Below are positions 48,256-58,157 of a DNA stretch of 64,000 bases, piece after piece. The notes below the pieces were generated by a model that worked only from the letters and a program-made list of their open reading frames with translations, had not been told where the DNA came from and ran no database searches. Source of the stretch: Ignatzschineria ureiclastica (lineage in GTDB: Bacteria > Pseudomonadota > Gammaproteobacteria > Cardiobacteriales > Wohlfahrtiimonadaceae). The DNA lies in assembly GCF_003121845.1 (NCBI RefSeq), contig NZ_QEWQ01000003.1:339613-403612 (forward strand). The letters run 5' to 3'. Both the position numbers and the translations under genes were made by a program. Every line of letters begins with the position of its first letter. Position 1 is the stretch's first letter.

Positions 48256-48279
48256 AGGGTAAATTCAATTATTTACCCT
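48256..48279 (+). promoter_or_regulatory. Hairpin/palindrome in the ppnN leader
   Basis: AGGGTAAAT (48256-48264) and ATTTACCCT (48271-48279) with a 6-nt spacer, 23 bp before the ppnN start and next to AGGAG. It could be an operator or an mRNA hairpin affecting translation. Confidence 0.4.
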
Positions 48280-48302
48280 ATTTCTAAAAGGAGCCTTTAT
48301 TT

Positions 48303-49706
48303 ATGCCTAATCGGATTCACTTTGATATTTATCCACCAAAAGGATCAATGGATCTTATCTCTCATGCAGAGAGTGCGATTTTAAAGAAAACAGCAAAAGG
48401 TGATCTTTACCCCCTTTTTAGAAACTGTACCCTTGCTGTCCTCAATACCGGAAGTCAAACGGATGATGCCAATGTGATTTTTAACAAATATCAAGACTAT
48501 GATATTGAGCTGATTCGTACCGAGCGTGGCATTAAATTACGACTCTTTAATCCTCCTGAAAATGTCTTTGTTGACGGCAAATTAACCGATGTGATTCGTC
48601 GTAATCTCTTTTCAGTACTTCGAGATACCCTCTTTATCCGCTCTATTTCAGATCTCTACCATTCATATAAAGAGAATGATGGCGATTTTATTGAGATTCC
48701 TCACGAAACACGTAATTCCCTCACAACTGATTTTGTCTTTGCGATTTTACGTAATGCCAATGCGCTCCGGACAGATTTAGATCCCAATATTATCGTCTGC
48801 TGGGGTGGTCATTCAATTAATGAGGTGGAATATGAATATGGCTATGCCGTGGGTCAATCTCTCGGGGTTCGTCATTTAAACATCTGTACCGGCTGTGGCC
48901 CAGGTGCAATGGAAGCTCCTATGCGAGGTGCGGCTGTCGGTCATGCAAGACAATCAAATAAAGAAAGTCGATTTATCGGGATTACTGAAAACTCAATCAT
49001 CGCAGCAGAACCCCCTAATCCCTTGGTCAATGAATTAATCGTCATGTCCGATATTGAGAAACGCTTAGAGGCTTTTATCCGTTTAGGTCATGGCATTATT
49101 ATCTTCCCCGGCGGTGTAGGGACTGCGGAGGAACTTCTCTATATTTTAGGATTATTGTTACTTCCTGAAAATAGAGAGATTTGTCTACCACTCGTTTTAA
49201 CAGGCCCGAAAGAGAGCGAAGCCTACTTCAGAACGCTCGATACTTTTATTGGTAAAACCCTTGGCGAAGAAGCACAAGGACTTTACGATATCATTATCGA
49301 TGATCCAGAGGCGGTGGCGAAGAAGATGAAAAAAGGGATGATGGAGGTGAAAACCTGCCGACAACAGCGCGGGGATTCCTACTGCTTCAATTGGTTGCTA
49401 AAAATCCCTGAAGATTTCCAACAACCCTTTATTCCTACCCATGACAATATGGCCTCGCTCGATTTAAGTCTTCAGCAATCGAAAGATAAACTAGCGGCAA
49501 ACTTACGCAAAGCCTTTTCAGGAATCGTGGCCGGTAATGTGAAAGAATTTGGCGTTCGTGAAATTGCTGAAAAAGGACCTTATGAACTTCATGGTGATCC
49601 TGAATTGATGCAGTTAATGGATGTTCTACTACAAGATTTCGTAACTCAGCAACGGATGAAATTACCGGGAAGCGAATATATTCCTTGTTATACCATTAAG
49701 CAATAA
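48303..49706 (+). CDS. ppnN: Nucleotide 5'-monophosphate nucleosidase PpnN (YgdH)
   Basis: Splits purine and pyrimidine monophosphates into base and ribose-5-phosphate; the E. coli enzyme is controlled by (p)ppGpp. The 467-residue protein has an N-terminal domain, a central LOG/Rossmann domain with [19 protein letters not shown] and the active-site PGGVGTAEE, and a C-terminal extension. The length is close to E. coli PpnN (454). It is a single gene flanked by MITE copies b and c. Confidence 0.93.
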   Translation: MPNRIHFDIYPPKGSMDLISHAESAILKKTAKGDLYPLFRNCTLAVLNTGSQTDDANVIFNKYQDYDIELIRTERGIKLRLFNPPENVFVDGKLTDVIRRNLFSVLRDTLFIRSISDLYHSYKENDGDFIEIPHETRNSLTTDFVFAILRNANALRTDLDPNIIVCWGGHSINEVEYEYGYAVGQSLGVRHLNICTGCGPGAMEAPMRGAAVGHARQSNKESRFIGITENSIIAAEPPNPLVNELIVMSDIEKRLEAFIRLGHGIIIFPGGVGTAEELLYILGLLLLPENREICLPLVLTGPKESEAYFRTLDTFIGKTLGEEAQGLYDIIIDDPEAVAKKMKKGMMEVKTCRQQRGDSYCFNWLLKIPEDFQQPFIPTHDNMASLDLSLQQSKDKLAANLRKAFSGIVAGNVKEFGVREIAEKGPYELHGDPELMQLMDVLLQDFVTQQRMKLPGSEYIPCYTIKQ

Positions 49707-49731
49707 TATCTAATACGTTAGATACCAAAGT

Positions 49732-49765
49732 AAAAGCGCAATATTGTGATGATATTGCGCTTTTT
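49732..49765 (+). terminator. Terminator of ppnN
   Basis: 13-bp stem AAAAGCGCAATAT / ATATTGCGCTTTT with a 7-nt loop, ending 6 bp before MITE copy c. Confidence 0.9.
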
Positions 49766-49770
49766 ATCAT

Positions 49771-49944
49771 TATAGTAAATTTGGTTTAAGAAAAATGATT
49801 TTTAAACAGCTATTGTAGAGTTTTAAAAGAAGATAAAACCGTACTCAACAACACTTGCAAGATGCCGGATAGAACAGCTTTCGCACTTCTTACAACTGAT
49901 GCGCCGGCATTTTAATAAGCTTATTTTGAACCGATTTCACTATA
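49771..49944 (+). mobile_element. MITE-like element, full-length reference copy c
   Basis: A 174-bp element with matching terminal inverted repeats: left TATAGTAAATTTGGTTTAAG and right TTGAACCGATTTCACTATA, which read alike when one is reversed. The core has AACACTTGCAAGATGCCGG and GATGCGCCGGCATTTT, an internal inverted GCCGG pair. No coding capacity. TATA at both ends suggests insertion at TA. Confidence 0.8.
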
Positions 49945-50032
49945 AAAGAAGATAAAAGCGTACTTAACAACACTTGCAAGATGCCGGAGAGAACAGCTTC
50001 CTTGCCTCGATCCGCTGATTCGCCGGCATTTG
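49945..50032 (+). repeat. Partial tandem copy d of the MITE-like element
   Basis: After copy c the sequence resumes with AAGAAGATAAAAGCGTACTT, AACACTTGCAAGATGCCGG and GATTCGCCGGCATTTG, then diverges. It repeats the middle of the element without its left terminal repeat. Confidence 0.6.
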
Positions 50033-50054
50033 GGCAATATTACTGTCAAAATAT

Positions 50055-50155
50055 TGTAAGATCGCTTTATTGCGGGCGCACGATAGAACTGGAATTGCAA
50101 GCATTCTCTCCCGCCGAGAATCAGATTCTATTAAGCATAACTTAGACAACAAATT
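50055..50155 (-). repeat. GC-rich intergenic repeat family R2, copy iii (partial)
   Basis: On the minus strand it reads AATAGAATCTGATTCTCGGC, then GGGAGAGAATGCTTGCAA and GCGCCCGCAATAAAGCG. It matches the two long copies near 54.0 and 54.35 kb. It directly follows the partial MITE copy d. Confidence 0.6.
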
Positions 50156-50189
50156 CTATCGCCGAAGAGAATAAACAATAGATCATAAA

Positions 50190-50219
50190 AAAAGAGCGCC
50201 GAATAATCGACGCTCTTTT
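50190..50219 (-). terminator. Terminator of groL
   Basis: AAAAGAGCG / CGCTCTTTT arms around a CGA-ATAA-TCG inner stem, T-rich on the minus strand, about 80 bp past the groL stop. Confidence 0.75.
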
Positions 50220-50300
50220 CAATCTATACTGCTTTTTATGTATGGACTTTTAGGTATGAGCTTTTACACTCCGATCATCATCATTCTGATTGAATAATGA

Positions 50301-51983
<1,683 letters not shown>

Positions 51984-52037
51984 TTAAAATCGTTTTTTGA
52001 TTGATCGTTTTTGATTAATCATTTAACTATGCTCTGA

Positions 52038-52328
52038 TTATGCTTCAATCACAGCCATCACTTCATCTTCACGCATCACGAGCAATTTCTCACCAGCGAC
52101 TTCTACTTCAGAACCAGAGAACTTACCGAATAGAACTTTATCGCCTACTTTGACATCTAAAGCTTTCACTTCACCATTGGTTAACACTTTGCCAGTTCCA
52201 ACAGCGATCACTTCACCGCGAGAAGGTTTCTCTGCAGCAGTGCCTGGAAGCACGATACCGCCCGCTGTTTTAAGCTCTTCTTCTTCACGTTTGATAATCA
52301 CTCTGTCATGTAAAGGACGTAATTTCAT
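52038..52328 (-). CDS. groS: Co-chaperonin GroES (10 kDa)
   Basis: A 96-residue lid of the GroEL chamber. The N-terminus [18 protein letters not shown], the mobile loop with [11 protein letters not shown] and the C-terminal [13 protein letters not shown] are all typical. First gene of the groS-groL operon. Confidence 0.98.
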   Translation of the reverse strand: MKLRPLHDRVIIKREEEELKTAGGIVLPGTAAEKPSRGEVIAVGTGKVLTNGEVKALDVKVGDKVLFGKFSGSEVEVAGEKLLVMREDEVMAVIEA

Positions 52329-52508
52329 AGTTTGTTCCTCATTTAAAAGATCGTTAATCTAATATTTGCATTTATTATGTTACCCTGTCAGCGATATGCA
52401 GGAGCAATCTCCACTGATCACTATCTAATTTATCTTATTGAAAATAGAGAATAATCAAGAGATTTTACTGACAATACCCAACCGACTGGGATCTTCTGTT
52501 ACGCCCTT

Positions 52509-52541
52509 ATTAATGGGGATCACTTTGCAAGATTCAAGGAA
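52509..52541 (-). promoter_or_regulatory. Sigma32 (RpoH)-type heat-shock promoter of groS-groL
   Basis: On the minus strand, CCTTGAATC (52531-52539, -35 core CTTGAA) is followed by a 13-15 bp spacer and CCCCATTAAT (52509-52518, -10 core CCCCAT). Both match the E. coli RpoH consensus. The predicted leader is about 170 nt. Confidence 0.8.
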
Positions 52542-52593
52542 AAAGCCGAAAAAAGTTGATTAAATTTTATACAATAAAGACAATCCCACTCCA

Positions 52594-53949
52594 ATGACGA
52601 CACTTCTAACACGTTTTAAAGATGCTTGGCAACAACGCTCTATTCATCAACAAGTATGGGCTTTGACGCTGCCGATGATTCTCTCAAATATCTCTGTCCC
52701 TTTAGTCGGAACAGTGGATACGATGATTGTCGGGCATCTTCATAGTGCCGAGATGATGGCGAGCGTCGGTATTGCTAGCAGCCTCTATCTCTTCCTTGTC
52801 GCAATCTTTAACTTTCTGCGGATGGGAACCACAGGTTTTACAGCGCAAGCGGTGGGTCAAGAAAATGGCGATCATATTCGGCAGATTCTTCTGCAAGGGC
52901 TCTTACTTGCGCTTCTTTTTGCTACCATTCTGCTGCTATTCGCATCACCAATTACGACCATCGCATTTCATTTAATGCAGCCATCTCCAGCATTACTCGA
53001 TAATATCTCCCAATTTTTAAATGTACGGCTGTTCGGCTTACCGGCGGCGCTTCTCAATTTTGCGCTCATTGGTTGGTTTTTAGGAATGCAAAATGCTCGA
53101 GTGCCACTTTATATCTTATTAGCCACCAATATCAGCAATATTCTCTTCTCCCTGCTCTTTGTCCTTTATTTTGAGATGGGGATTACCGGCGTTGCAAAAG
53201 CCGCCGTATTAGCTGAATGGCTCGGCGTTATCACTGCCTTCTGTTTTCTTCCGAAAATGCTCAAATCCATTATGGGTCAATGGCGCATTGCCCCCTTACA
53301 ATATTGGCACAATTGGCGACCGCTGATTTTTGTCAATCGGGATATTTTTATTCGGAGTGTCATTCTACAATTTGCCTTTTTCTTAGTCACAATTCAGGGA
53401 TCTCGATTAGGGGGAGATATCGTAGCGGCGAATATGATTATCCTCAATGGATTATTACTGATCTCTTACCTACTCGATGGTTTTGCCCACGCTATCGAGG
53501 CTTTAACCGGTAAAGCCGTGGGAGAGCAGAATAATACGTTACTACAAAATGTGATGTTAGTCGCCGGCAGTTGGGCTTTTCTAGTAGCGCTACTCTTTTT
53601 GCTCTTCTTTGGCATTTTTGGGCATTACTTTATCGATCTTATTTCCGATATCCCAGCGGTACGAGAAACCGCTTATCCGCTGATGCCTTATCTCACACTC
53701 TTACCCTTAATTAGTGTTTGGAGTTATCTACTAGATGGGCTCTTTATCGGCGCAACGAAGGCTCGAGAAATGCGAAATGGTATGCTGCTTGCTTTTATTC
53801 TTGCGCTGCCGATAGGGTATCTGCTTGCCACATTTGGTAATGATGGCTTATGGATAACATTCCTGCTCTTTATAGCACTAAGAGGGGTAATTATGGGTTA
53901 TTTAACCTATCGTCTCTCAAGTCAGAATCGTTGGTTTGAGGGGATGTAA
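52594..53949 (+). CDS. dinF: MATE family efflux transporter, DinF-like
   Basis: A 451-residue inner-membrane protein with twelve hydrophobic helices. The N-terminal LPMILSNISVPLVGTVDTMIVGHL and LRMGTTGFTAQAVGQENGD are closest to E. coli DinF, a MATE-type antiporter under SOS control there. No LexA box was seen upstream. Divergent from groS, sharing the 265-bp promoter gap. Confidence 0.85.
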   Translation: MTTLLTRFKDAWQQRSIHQQVWALTLPMILSNISVPLVGTVDTMIVGHLHSAEMMASVGIASSLYLFLVAIFNFLRMGTTGFTAQAVGQENGDHIRQILLQGLLLALLFATILLLFASPITTIAFHLMQPSPALLDNISQFLNVRLFGLPAALLNFALIGWFLGMQNARVPLYILLATNISNILFSLLFVLYFEMGITGVAKAAVLAEWLGVITAFCFLPKMLKSIMGQWRIAPLQYWHNWRPLIFVNRDIFIRSVILQFAFFLVTIQGSRLGGDIVAANMIILNGLLLISYLLDGFAHAIEALTGKAVGEQNNTLLQNVMLVAGSWAFLVALLFLLFFGIFGHYFIDLISDIPAVRETAYPLMPYLTLLPLISVWSYLLDGLFIGATKAREMRNGMLLAFILALPIGYLLATFGNDGLWITFLLFIALRGVIMGYLTYRLSSQNRWFEGM

Positions 53950-54018
53950 TAGCACTTACCGCCATTGCCGGTAAAATGAGCAAAAAACAGGGCCTTCTCC
54001 TCATTAATCTGATTTATT

Positions 54019-54187
54019 GTCTCACTTGTTCTCAATAAAATCTGATTCCCGGCGGGAGAGAATGCTTGCAAGTCCAGCACTACCCCGCGCCCGCAGATGA
54101 GCGATGATCAATCTCTTAGCAATGAATTTGCCCCAACTGCCGGGCGGGATTATTGCAAGAACGGAATTATTCCCTCCGGCGATGAGA
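54019..54187 (+). repeat. GC-rich intergenic repeat family R2, copy i
   Basis: About 170 bp beginning GTCTCACTTGTTCTCAATA, then CTGATTCCCGGCGGGAGAG, GCGCCCGCAGATGAGCGATG and TTAGCAATGAATTTGCCCC, ending in CTCCGGCGATGAGA. Nearly identical to copy ii at 54329-54497, with which it is in direct orientation around MITE copy e. It contains the CCCGGCGGG palindrome. Noncoding. Confidence 0.75.
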
Positions 54188-54324
54188 TATAGTAAGATCG
54201 GTTCAAAAGAAGCTGATTGAAATGCCGGCGCATCAGCTGTAATAAGTAAGGAAGCCGTTCTATCCGGCATTTTGCAAGTGTTGGTGAGTCAGGTTTTATA
54301 CTTTCTTAAACCAAATTTACTATA
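54188..54324 (-). mobile_element. MITE-like element, internally deleted copy e
   Basis: A 137-bp element with intact ends TATAGTAAGATCGGTTCAAA and CTTAAACCAAATTTACTATA. It is shorter than copy c by a deletion on the side near the TTTAAG end. It sits exactly between R2 copies i and ii. Confidence 0.75.
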
Positions 54325-54328
54325 AATT

Positions 54329-54497
54329 ATCTCAGTTGTTCTCAATAGAATCTGATTCCCGGCGGGAGGGAATGTTTGCAAAGCCAGAAGATCCGAGCGC
54401 CCGCAGATGAGCGATGATCAATCTCTTAGCAATGAATTTGCCCCAACTGCCGGCGCTCACTTGCTGTAAGAGCGGGATTATTCCCGCCAGCGATGAA
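54329..54497 (+). repeat. GC-rich intergenic repeat family R2, copy ii
   Basis: Repeats the sequence of copy i (GTTCTCAATAGAATCTGATT, CCGGCGGGAGG, GCGCCCGCAGATGAGCGATG, TTAGCAATGAATTTGCCCC). It is followed by further GCCGGCG-containing segments to about 54560. The rest of the gap up to the cadR 3' end has no gene. Confidence 0.75.
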
Positions 54498-54603
54498 ATT
54501 GCCTCACTTGCCGGCGCAGGATTTGTGGAGGAAAGAGGTCATTCTCCCCGGCGATGATATTACCCTTCTAAGTAATATCAATAGCACCATAAATAGCTCC
54601 TCA

Positions 54604-55044
54604 TTATGAGAGATGGGTCGGATTCTTCTGCATTTCAGGGTTGAGCTGATGGATCTCATCGATAATAGAGCAGTGATCGGCACTGTGATCCTGTTGGCAA
54701 CGGGCTTGGATTTTACCGAGTTCTGTGCGAAGTAGCGTTAATTCCGCAATCCGTTGTTCAATGTGGTCAAGATGTTTCTGAATAATCTCATTAATCGGCA
54801 GGCAATCTCCCGCAGCTTCTGTTGCTTCAATAATTTGCCGGATCTCCTCTAAACTCATATCAAAGGCTCGACAATTCCGAATTAAACGTAAACGCTGAAG
54901 ATGGCGTGGGCGATAAATACGATAATTATTCTCGGCTCGCTCTGGCTCAGCTAATAATCCCTCTTTTTCGTAGTAACGAATCGTCTCTACTGGTACTCGA
55001 CTTAAAGTCGCAAGCTCACCGATTTTATAACTTTGTTGTTGCAT
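54604..55044 (-). CDS. cadR: Cd(II)/Pb(II)-responsive MerR-family regulator (CadR-like)
   Basis: A 146-residue regulator. The N-terminal MerR winged helix (YKIGELATLSRVPVETIRYY) is followed by a dimerisation helix. Metal-binding cysteines Cys81, Cys116 and Cys125 are placed as Cys77, Cys112 and Cys119 in CadR. It is divergent from the P-type ATPase gene, with a MerR-type promoter between. It probably activates cadA when Cd, Pb or Zn is bound. A ZntR-type response is the alternative. Confidence 0.88.
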   Translation of the reverse strand: MQQQSYKIGELATLSRVPVETIRYYEKEGLLAEPERAENNYRIYRPRHLQRLRLIRNCRAFDMSLEEIRQIIEATEAAGDCLPINEIIQKHLDHIEQRIAELTLLRTELGKIQARCQQDHSADHCSIIDEIHQLNPEMQKNPTHLS

Positions 55045-55112
55045 ATTTACCCCCTCTTTCGCTCCTGATAAAACATCTCAAGCAATGGATTAATGAATCC
55101 TTCATAGAATAC

Positions 55113-55143
55113 TTGACCCTGTAGTTACTATAGAGTGTTTAAT
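55113..55143 (+). promoter_or_regulatory. MerR-type promoter/operator of cadA
   Basis: TTGACC (55113-55118) and TTTAAT (55138-55143) are separated by a long 19-bp spacer holding the imperfect dyad CCTGTAGTTACTATAGAG. It closely resembles the published CadR site ACCCTATAGTGGCTACAGGG. Long spacers are the hallmark of MerR-activated promoters. Confidence 0.75.
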
Positions 55144-55225
55144 AGTATGAAAGCAAACCTTATTCATCGATATCCCACCATTTTTAAGGGGATAGATAGA
55201 GATTCCATCACTACAAAGGATTCCT

Positions 55226-57631
55226 ATGACAGAGCACATAAAAGAGAACAAAAACCCTTGTGGCTGCACCGATCAAACAACTGAACAAGCGATCACAACA
55301 CAGGCGCATGAGCATGAGCATGAGCATGAGCATGAGCATGAGCATAGCGATCATCACCATGATGAGATCACGATGCAAAGCTGTTGTTCAAATGCATCTG
55401 AAGAGAATGTCACACCTAGCACTGATATACCAGCAGGATACCGACAAGATATTCTCTACATTAAAGAGATGGATTGCCCGATGGAATCGAAATTGATCGA
55501 ACGGGTTTTAGCGGATCATCCCGATGTGGCAGAACTTCGTTTTAATTATCTCAAACGCGAACTCTACCTTATCCACAAAGGCGATCTCGAAGCGATGATC
55601 GCAAAGATCAAGACACTCAATATGACGCCACAACTGATCGAAGCAGGCAAACGAGATCATCTGGATACACCACGTTCCTTCTATGAACGTAATGAAACAC
55701 CGCGATTAATTCTTGCCGGTGTATCAGCCTTAATTTCTGAAATCATTGAATTAGCCGGCGGAAGCGCTTGGATCAGCGCCATTTTTGCACTGCTCACCAT
55801 TGCCCTTGTCGGTTTAACCACTTATAAAAAAGGTTGGATCGCCCTTAAAAATCGCACCCTCAATATTAATGCCTTAATGAGCGTTGCGGTGACCGGTGCT
55901 TTTCTCTTAGGGATTTTCCCTGAGGCGGCCATGGTGATTTTCCTCTTTACGCTCTCTGAATTAATTGAAGCTAAATCCCTTACCAAAGCACAAAATGCTG
56001 TGGAAAAGTTACTGAAACTGGCACCCGATGAAGCGAATGTCATTACCGAATCAGGTCTGCAAATTATGCAAGTAGATACGATTCCACAAGGGAGCTTACT
56101 CCGCATTGCGCCCGGTGAGCGCCTGCCACTTGATGGAACCATTATTCGTGGTCATTCAAGCCTAGATGAATCGGCGATTACCGGTGAAAGTATGCCTGTG
56201 GATAAGTCTGTGGATTCCCCTGTGTATGCCGGCAGCATTAATCTTCAAGGAGAGATCGATTATCGCACAAGCTCCACATCAGAAAACTCAACCCTTGCGA
56301 AGATTATTCAAACCATTGAAGCAGCACAAGTGAAGAAAGCACCGGTACAACGGTTTATCGATCGCTTTGCTGCGATTTATACCCCGATTGTCTTTTTAGT
56401 CGCTATCGCTATTGCACTGATCTCTCCACTTTTCGGTGTCACTTGGTTTGAGTCGATCTATAAAGCGTTAGTAATCCTCATTATCGCTTGCCCTTGTGCA
56501 CTCGTGATCTCAACGCCTGTCGCCATAGTGAGTGCTCTAACTCAGCTCGCACGACATGGTATTTTAGTCAAAGGTGGGGAGTTTATTGAAAAAGGCGCGC
56601 ACTTAACCCATCTTGCCTTTGATAAAACCGGTACTCTTACTATGGGAAAACCCGTACTCGATGAGATCTTCTATATAGAATTACCCAATAATTCATTACC
56701 GAGCACCTCCTCAGATGCCGAAGTGCTCAATGATAAGGCTCTCGTTACCCAATTAGCAGTGAGCCTTGCCGCTCGTTCTGATCACCCGATCTCAAAAGCC
56801 ATTGTCGCCGGCAGTCAAGCTATGCAGAGCGTCAAGGATTCAGAGAATAACGCTCAATCACAAGTCGTTGAAATAGCGCAATTTACGGCGGTTGCCGGTC
56901 ATGGAACAAAAGGCCAATGGCAAGGTCATCAGATCCTACTCGGTAATCGAGCTATGATGGTTGCTAATAATATTCAACTCACGCCGGCAGAAGAGAAGCT
57001 ACAAGCCATTGAATCTCTCGGTGCTAGTTTATCGCTCTTTGCGATAGATGGACATATCCGCACGATTTTTGCCGTCGCCGATCCGGTGAAAGAGAATGCC
57101 GCGAGCGTGATTCAAGCACTACAATCGATGGGCATTACACCGATTCTTCTCTCCGGCGATCATCAAGGTGCGGTGAATCAAGTAGCCGAGAAAGTCGGAA
57201 TCAGAGAAGCTCACGGCGCTCTATTGCCGGAAGATAAACTTGCCCGCTTAACCGAAGCACAACAAAGTAATCTCCCCATGAAAGGAAATCCCGTTGTTGG
57301 TATGATCGGTGATGGCATTAATGATGCTCCGGCATTAGCACAAGCCGATATCGGGTTTGCAATGGGTGCGATTGGCAGCGATATCTCAATTGAGACCGCA
57401 AATGTGGCGATTATGGATGATGATCTTGCAAAATTACCCTATTTCCTCACCATTTCACGCAAAACATTGAAGCTCATTCAGCAAAATATCTTTGTCGCAT
57501 TGGGAATTAAAGTGATCTTCTTCCTAGCGATACTCTTTGGCTATGAGAGCATGTGGGCAGCCGTATTTGCCGATGTGGGCGCAAGCCTCATTGTAATCGG
57601 CAATAGTTTACGGATTTTGAAAATGAAATAA
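55226..57631 (+). CDS. cadA: Heavy-metal-translocating P1B-type ATPase (Cd/Zn/Pb exporter)
   Basis: An 801-residue inner-membrane pump. The cytoplasmic N-terminus carries a His/Glu run (HEHEHEHEHEHEHS, then HHHD) and Cys pairs that may bind metal. It is followed by an HMA-like domain (about 70-140) with EMDCPMES in place of GMTCxxC. The membrane metal site CPC is at 422-424, phosphorylation motif DKTGTLT starts at Asp466, and GDGINDAP is the hinge. The CPC type and CadR neighbour indicate Cd/Zn/Pb, not Cu. The stop is nine bases before a MITE fragment. Confidence 0.93.
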   Translation: MTEHIKENKNPCGCTDQTTEQAITTQAHEHEHEHEHEHEHSDHHHDEITMQSCCSNASEENVTPSTDIPAGYRQDILYIKEMDCPMESKLIERVLADHPDVAELRFNYLKRELYLIHKGDLEAMIAKIKTLNMTPQLIEAGKRDHLDTPRSFYERNETPRLILAGVSALISEIIELAGGSAWISAIFALLTIALVGLTTYKKGWIALKNRTLNINALMSVAVTGAFLLGIFPEAAMVIFLFTLSELIEAKSLTKAQNAVEKLLKLAPDEANVITESGLQIMQVDTIPQGSLLRIAPGERLPLDGTIIRGHSSLDESAITGESMPVDKSVDSPVYAGSINLQGEIDYRTSSTSENSTLAKIIQTIEAAQVKKAPVQRFIDRFAAIYTPIVFLVAIAIALISPLFGVTWFESIYKALVILIIACPCALVISTPVAIVSALTQLARHGILVKGGEFIEKGAHLTHLAFDKTGTLTMGKPVLDEIFYIELPNNSLPSTSSDAEVLNDKALVTQLAVSLAARSDHPISKAIVAGSQAMQSVKDSENNAQSQVVEIAQFTAVAGHGTKGQWQGHQILLGNRAMMVANNIQLTPAEEKLQAIESLGASLSLFAIDGHIRTIFAVADPVKENAASVIQALQSMGITPILLSGDHQGAVNQVAEKVGIREAHGALLPEDKLARLTEAQQSNLPMKGNPVVGMIGDGINDAPALAQADIGFAMGAIGSDISIETANVAIMDDDLAKLPYFLTISRKTLKLIQQNIFVALGIKVIFFLAILFGYESMWAAVFADVGASLIVIGNSLRILKMK
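55303..55345 (+). repeat. In-frame hexanucleotide microsatellite in cadA
   Basis: The 6-bp unit GCATGA is repeated about seven times and encodes alternating His-Glu. Gain or loss of a unit keeps the frame and changes the number of His residues. Confidence 0.8.
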
Positions 57632-57638
57632 GGGAACC

Positions 57639-57700
57639 ATAGTAGGCTTGGTTTAATAAAAAGAGTTTTTAAACAGCGAATATAGGAGTTTAAAAGAAGA
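57639..57700 (+). mobile_element. MITE fragment f0, interrupted by copy f1
   Basis: The left part of the element (ATAGTAGGCTTGGTTTAATA, AAACAGCGAATATAGGAGTT, TAAAAGAAGAT) ends abruptly where a new TATAATAAATTTGG left end begins. This indicates insertion of one copy into another. Confidence 0.6.
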
Positions 57701-57831
57701 TATAATAAATTTGGTTTAAGAAAAATGATTTTAAACAACACTTGCAAGATGCCGGATAGAATGGCTTTCTTACTTATTACAGCCGATGCGCCGGCATTTA
57801 AATAAGCTTATTTTGAACCGACATTACTATA
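57701..57831 (+). mobile_element. MITE-like element, internally deleted copy f1
   Basis: A 131-bp element with left end TATAATAAATTTGGTTTAAG and right end TTTTGAACCGACATTACTATA minus one base. About 43 bp between TTTAAAC and AACACTTGC are missing relative to copy c. Confidence 0.7.
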
Positions 57832-57940
57832 AAACTTATCTAAACAACACTTGCAAGATGCTGGATAGAAAGGCTTTCTTGCCTCGATCAGCTGATGCGC
57901 CGGCATTTGAATAAGCTTATTTTGAACCGATATTACTCTA
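57829..57940 (+). mobile_element. MITE-like element, tandem partial copy f2
   Basis: Shares the TATA junction with f1, lacks the left terminal repeat and keeps the core (AACACTTGCAAGATGCTGG, GATGCGCCGGCATTTG). It ends TTGAACCGATATTACTCTA. Confidence 0.7.
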
Positions 57941-58157
57941 TTTATGACCATTGAATGATCTGAAAACATAAAAAATCCTAAACTGCCAAAGCGGTTTAGG
58001 ATTTTAATTTTGATCGATTAGTGACAACCTATCCTCATACAATTTGTAGTAGAAATTAAGTGGAGATTACCAATCTAAGATGACAATCTAAAATCAGATT
58101 TTAAGATATCCACTACTCACTTGTTTCAAGATTACGATCATTATCAATCTGATATGA
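57941..58157. other. Spacer between the MITE cluster and the ygiW-like gene
   Basis: Contains only the terminator at 57972-58007 and AT-rich sequence; no open frame with a ribosome-binding site. Confidence 0.5.
57972..58007 (-). terminator. Terminator of the ygiW-like gene
   Basis: 12-bp arms AAAATCCTAAAC / GTTTAGGATTTT with a 10-nt loop, T-rich on the minus strand. Confidence 0.75.
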
